From NCBI RefSeq assembly GCF_001613205.1, contig NZ_BDBX01000002.1, forward strand, positions 62,001 to 126,000: a stretch of DNA of 64,000 bases, written 5' to 3'. This stretch comes from Nocardia sienata NBRC 100364 (GTDB taxonomy: Bacteria > Actinomycetota > Actinomycetes > Mycobacteriales > Mycobacteriaceae). The number at the start of each line of letters is the position of its first letter. Within the stretch, counting starts at the first letter, position 1. The translations under genes and the position numbers were made by a program. Below, piece after piece: positions 62,420-64,000 of the stretch. The notes under the pieces were generated by a model. The model saw only the letters and a list, made by a program, of their open reading frames with translations, was not told the DNA's origin and searched no databases.

Positions 62420-63772
62420 GTGAAGCCGCTTCTGGCAATCCTGGGAACTGTGCTCGTCGGTTGTGCGTGGTTGGGTGTACCCCCGACCCGTGCGTACGCG
62501 GATCCACCGACCGGCCCCGCGCAGCCGGAGGTCAACGATCCGTCACCGCTGCAGCAGTGGATCGACGGCACGGTCCCGGCGCCGGCGCAATTCGCGGGTG
62601 ACGAGGCCGGATTATCACTGTGGCGCGGGGTGTTGCCGTCGGCGACCGGCGATCCCATTTTCGATACCTGGCCCGCCGACCTCCCGAATTTCTCGCCCGG
62701 CCAGATCATCGAGCAACGGGACGTCACCGCGACGACCGCCGCGCGGATGGCGACGCCCATTTCGCGGGCGACTCTGCTGAAATTCCGGTCCACCTCCGCA
62801 TCGGGCGGTCCCTCGTTCGGCACCGCGACATTGATCGTCCCGGCGGCCGCGTGGACCGGACCCGGCCCCCGGCCGGTGGAGGTGAACGCGATGCCGATCA
62901 ATTCCCTCGGCTCGCACTGCACCCCCGGATTCCAGTTCTCACACGACCTGCTGGATCGCCCGAACACCGATCTTCCGGTATTCCTGCCGTCGGTCTGGCT
63001 GGCGCTGAGCAAGGGACACGCGGTCCTCATGCCGGACCACGAGGGCCCGCTGATGGCGTACGCCGAACCCAATACCGCCGGGCATGTGATGCTCGACGCC
63101 ATCCGCGCGGTTCGCACCTATGCGCCGGACGAATTCGCCGGCAGCCGATACGTGGCCATCGGTTATTCCGGTGGCGCGATCGCCTCCTACGCGACGGCCA
63201 TGCTGCTCGACGAGTACGCGCCGGAGCTGCGCGACGTCCTGATCGGCGCGGCGGCGGGCGGCCTGGTCACCGACAATTCGAGCGTGGCCCACCAGTTCAA
63301 CGGCAACATCTCCTCCGGGATCCTGCTGACGGTCGCGCTGGCCGTCGCGCGCGAACACCCGGAAATCCTGCAGCATATGAACAATCTCGGGCAGTGGGTG
63401 GCCACCTCGCCACTGCGTGATATCTGCGGCGACGCCTCCGGCCCCCTCGGCGTGGTCGGCATTCCGATCGACGTCGCGGCGAATACCGCGAATGCGCTCG
63501 ACAGTCCGTTCGCGGCGAAGATGTTCGACCGGTTGGACCTGAGGGGACGCACCTCCGCCGTGCCGCTGTTCATCTACCACGGCTTGCACGACCCGTGGAT
63601 TCCGCTCGACGACGCCGAGAACATGTATCGGCAACAGTGCGGCCGCGGCGTATCCGCTGTCTTCCGTGTCGTGGGCGGCGAGCATCTGCTCGGTTACGTC
63701 AGCGGCTATCCCGAACTCAGCGGCTGGATCGACGCGCGCCTGCGTGGTGAACCCGCCCCGAGCGAATGCTGA
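62420..63772 (+). CDS. Secreted lipase of the LIP family
   Basis: 450 residues from GTG 62420 with GAGGGTGAGG just before it. The signal peptide VKPLLAILGTVLVGCAWLG is followed by a cleavage-like AYADPP. The nucleophile elbow is GYSGG in YVAIGYSGGAIASYATAMLL, and the C-terminal acid/His region reads YHGLHDPWIPLDDAENMYRQ and VGGEHLLGYVSGYPELSGWI. It is about 50 residues longer than the lipase at 45619, mainly by an N-terminal insertion. Exported ester hydrolase, substrate unknown. Confidence 0.9.
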   Translation: MKPLLAILGTVLVGCAWLGVPPTRAYADPPTGPAQPEVNDPSPLQQWIDGTVPAPAQFAGDEAGLSLWRGVLPSATGDPIFDTWPADLPNFSPGQIIEQRDVTATTAARMATPISRATLLKFRSTSASGGPSFGTATLIVPAAAWTGPGPRPVEVNAMPINSLGSHCTPGFQFSHDLLDRPNTDLPVFLPSVWLALSKGHAVLMPDHEGPLMAYAEPNTAGHVMLDAIRAVRTYAPDEFAGSRYVAIGYSGGAIASYATAMLLDEYAPELRDVLIGAAAGGLVTDNSSVAHQFNGNISSGILLTVALAVAREHPEILQHMNNLGQWVATSPLRDICGDASGPLGVVGIPIDVAANTANALDSPFAAKMFDRLDLRGRTSAVPLFIYHGLHDPWIPLDDAENMYRQQCGRGVSAVFRVVGGEHLLGYVSGYPELSGWIDARLRGEPAPSEC

Positions 63773-63819
63773 GGTTCGCCGAGATCCGGCCGGGTTGTCC
63801 GGAATGCGCCGGCGCGCGG

Positions 63820-64000
63820 TCAGCATTCACTGTGCGCCGGGATACCGCGTAGCCGCTCGTCCAGCCAGATCATGGCGTCCGGGTAGCCGAGGCCCGCGGC
63901 GATGATGTGCTCGCCGAGCACACTGCGGTAGACAGCGGTGACACCGAGTGAGCACTGCTCCTGGTAGAGGTTGCGCGCGCCCTCGGCCGGGATCCAGAAC
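63820..64000 (-). CDS. LIP-family secretory lipase, C-terminal part (runs out of the window)
   Basis: The minus strand reads WIPAEGARNLYQEQCSLGVT, then LGEHIIAAGLGYPDAMIWLD and a terminal LRGIPAHSEC with stop at 63820-63822. This is the same C-terminal signature as in the two complete lipases (DARLRGEPAPSEC in the neighbour). The rest lies beyond the right edge. It converges on the neighbouring lipase with a 47-base gap, probably an inverted duplication. Confidence 0.85.
   Translation of the reverse strand, partial: FWIPAEGARNLYQEQCSLGVTAVYRSVLGEHIIAAGLGYPDAMIWLDERLRGIPAHSEC

Overview
The window is high-GC actinobacterial chromosomal DNA, most likely Nocardia. Pointers are a secreted Nocardia-type protein with a glycine-rich double membrane tail (2060-2671), a DUF7373-type lipoprotein, three LIP-family secretory lipases, a heterodimeric CrtYc/CrtYd lycopene cyclase and a LigB-type DNA ligase. 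The species assignment is inference. No rRNA, tRNA or CRISPR array was seen.

Left part (1-12 kb). A PPOX-type oxidoreductase sits behind two palindromic operators, followed by a LysR regulator divergent from a DUF5997 protein and a secreted protein. Then comes a complete L-rhamnose operon (3231-12003): mutarotase, MFS permease, isomerase, bifunctional aldolase/lactaldehyde dehydrogenase, rhamnulokinase, FMN L-lactate dehydrogenase and a LacI regulator. Together these take rhamnose to DHAP and pyruvate. A LacI-type palindrome lies just after a good promoter in front of the first gene.

12-24 kb. A single 672-residue protein joins an N-terminal polyprenyl diphosphate synthase to a C-terminal class I terpene synthase (12139-14157). 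This is the reverse of the fungal chimeric order and is the most striking enzyme here. It converges on an ABC transporter whose permease carries a frameshift. An ECF41-type sigma factor faces a serine hydrolase/DoxX/carboxymuconolactone-decarboxylase operon, and both sides carry the same promoter motif. A TetR gene and a lipoprotein follow. Next is a decayed IS982 element that brackets an orphan Imm10-like immunity gene and truncates a DUF4442 gene.

23.5-30 kb. A translationally coupled minus-strand set encodes late carotenoid steps (glycosyltransferase, small ORF, CrtYc, CrtYd, CrtU-like FAD enzyme, Rieske protein). A metallo-beta-lactamase-fold hydrolase lies beside it.

30-41 kb is an accessory island. 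It holds a 618-residue protein of no recognised family, a 1975-residue RHS protein with its own C-terminal extension, and a degraded Tn7-like TnsA/TnsB/TniB set with repeated end motifs. Broken SDR and IclR genes follow.

41-64 kb returns to ordinary Nocardia-like content. It has a P450, an ArsR/SulP pair, a secretory lipase, a ceramidase, a second P450 lacking the ExxR arginine next to an unknown gene, and an anti-sigma-type ATPase. An ArsR-like/SRPBCC/DUF1801 operon, an acyl-CoA dehydrogenase region with two regulators (one an XRE-TetR fusion), LigB, a DUF1360 protein and two convergent lipases complete it.
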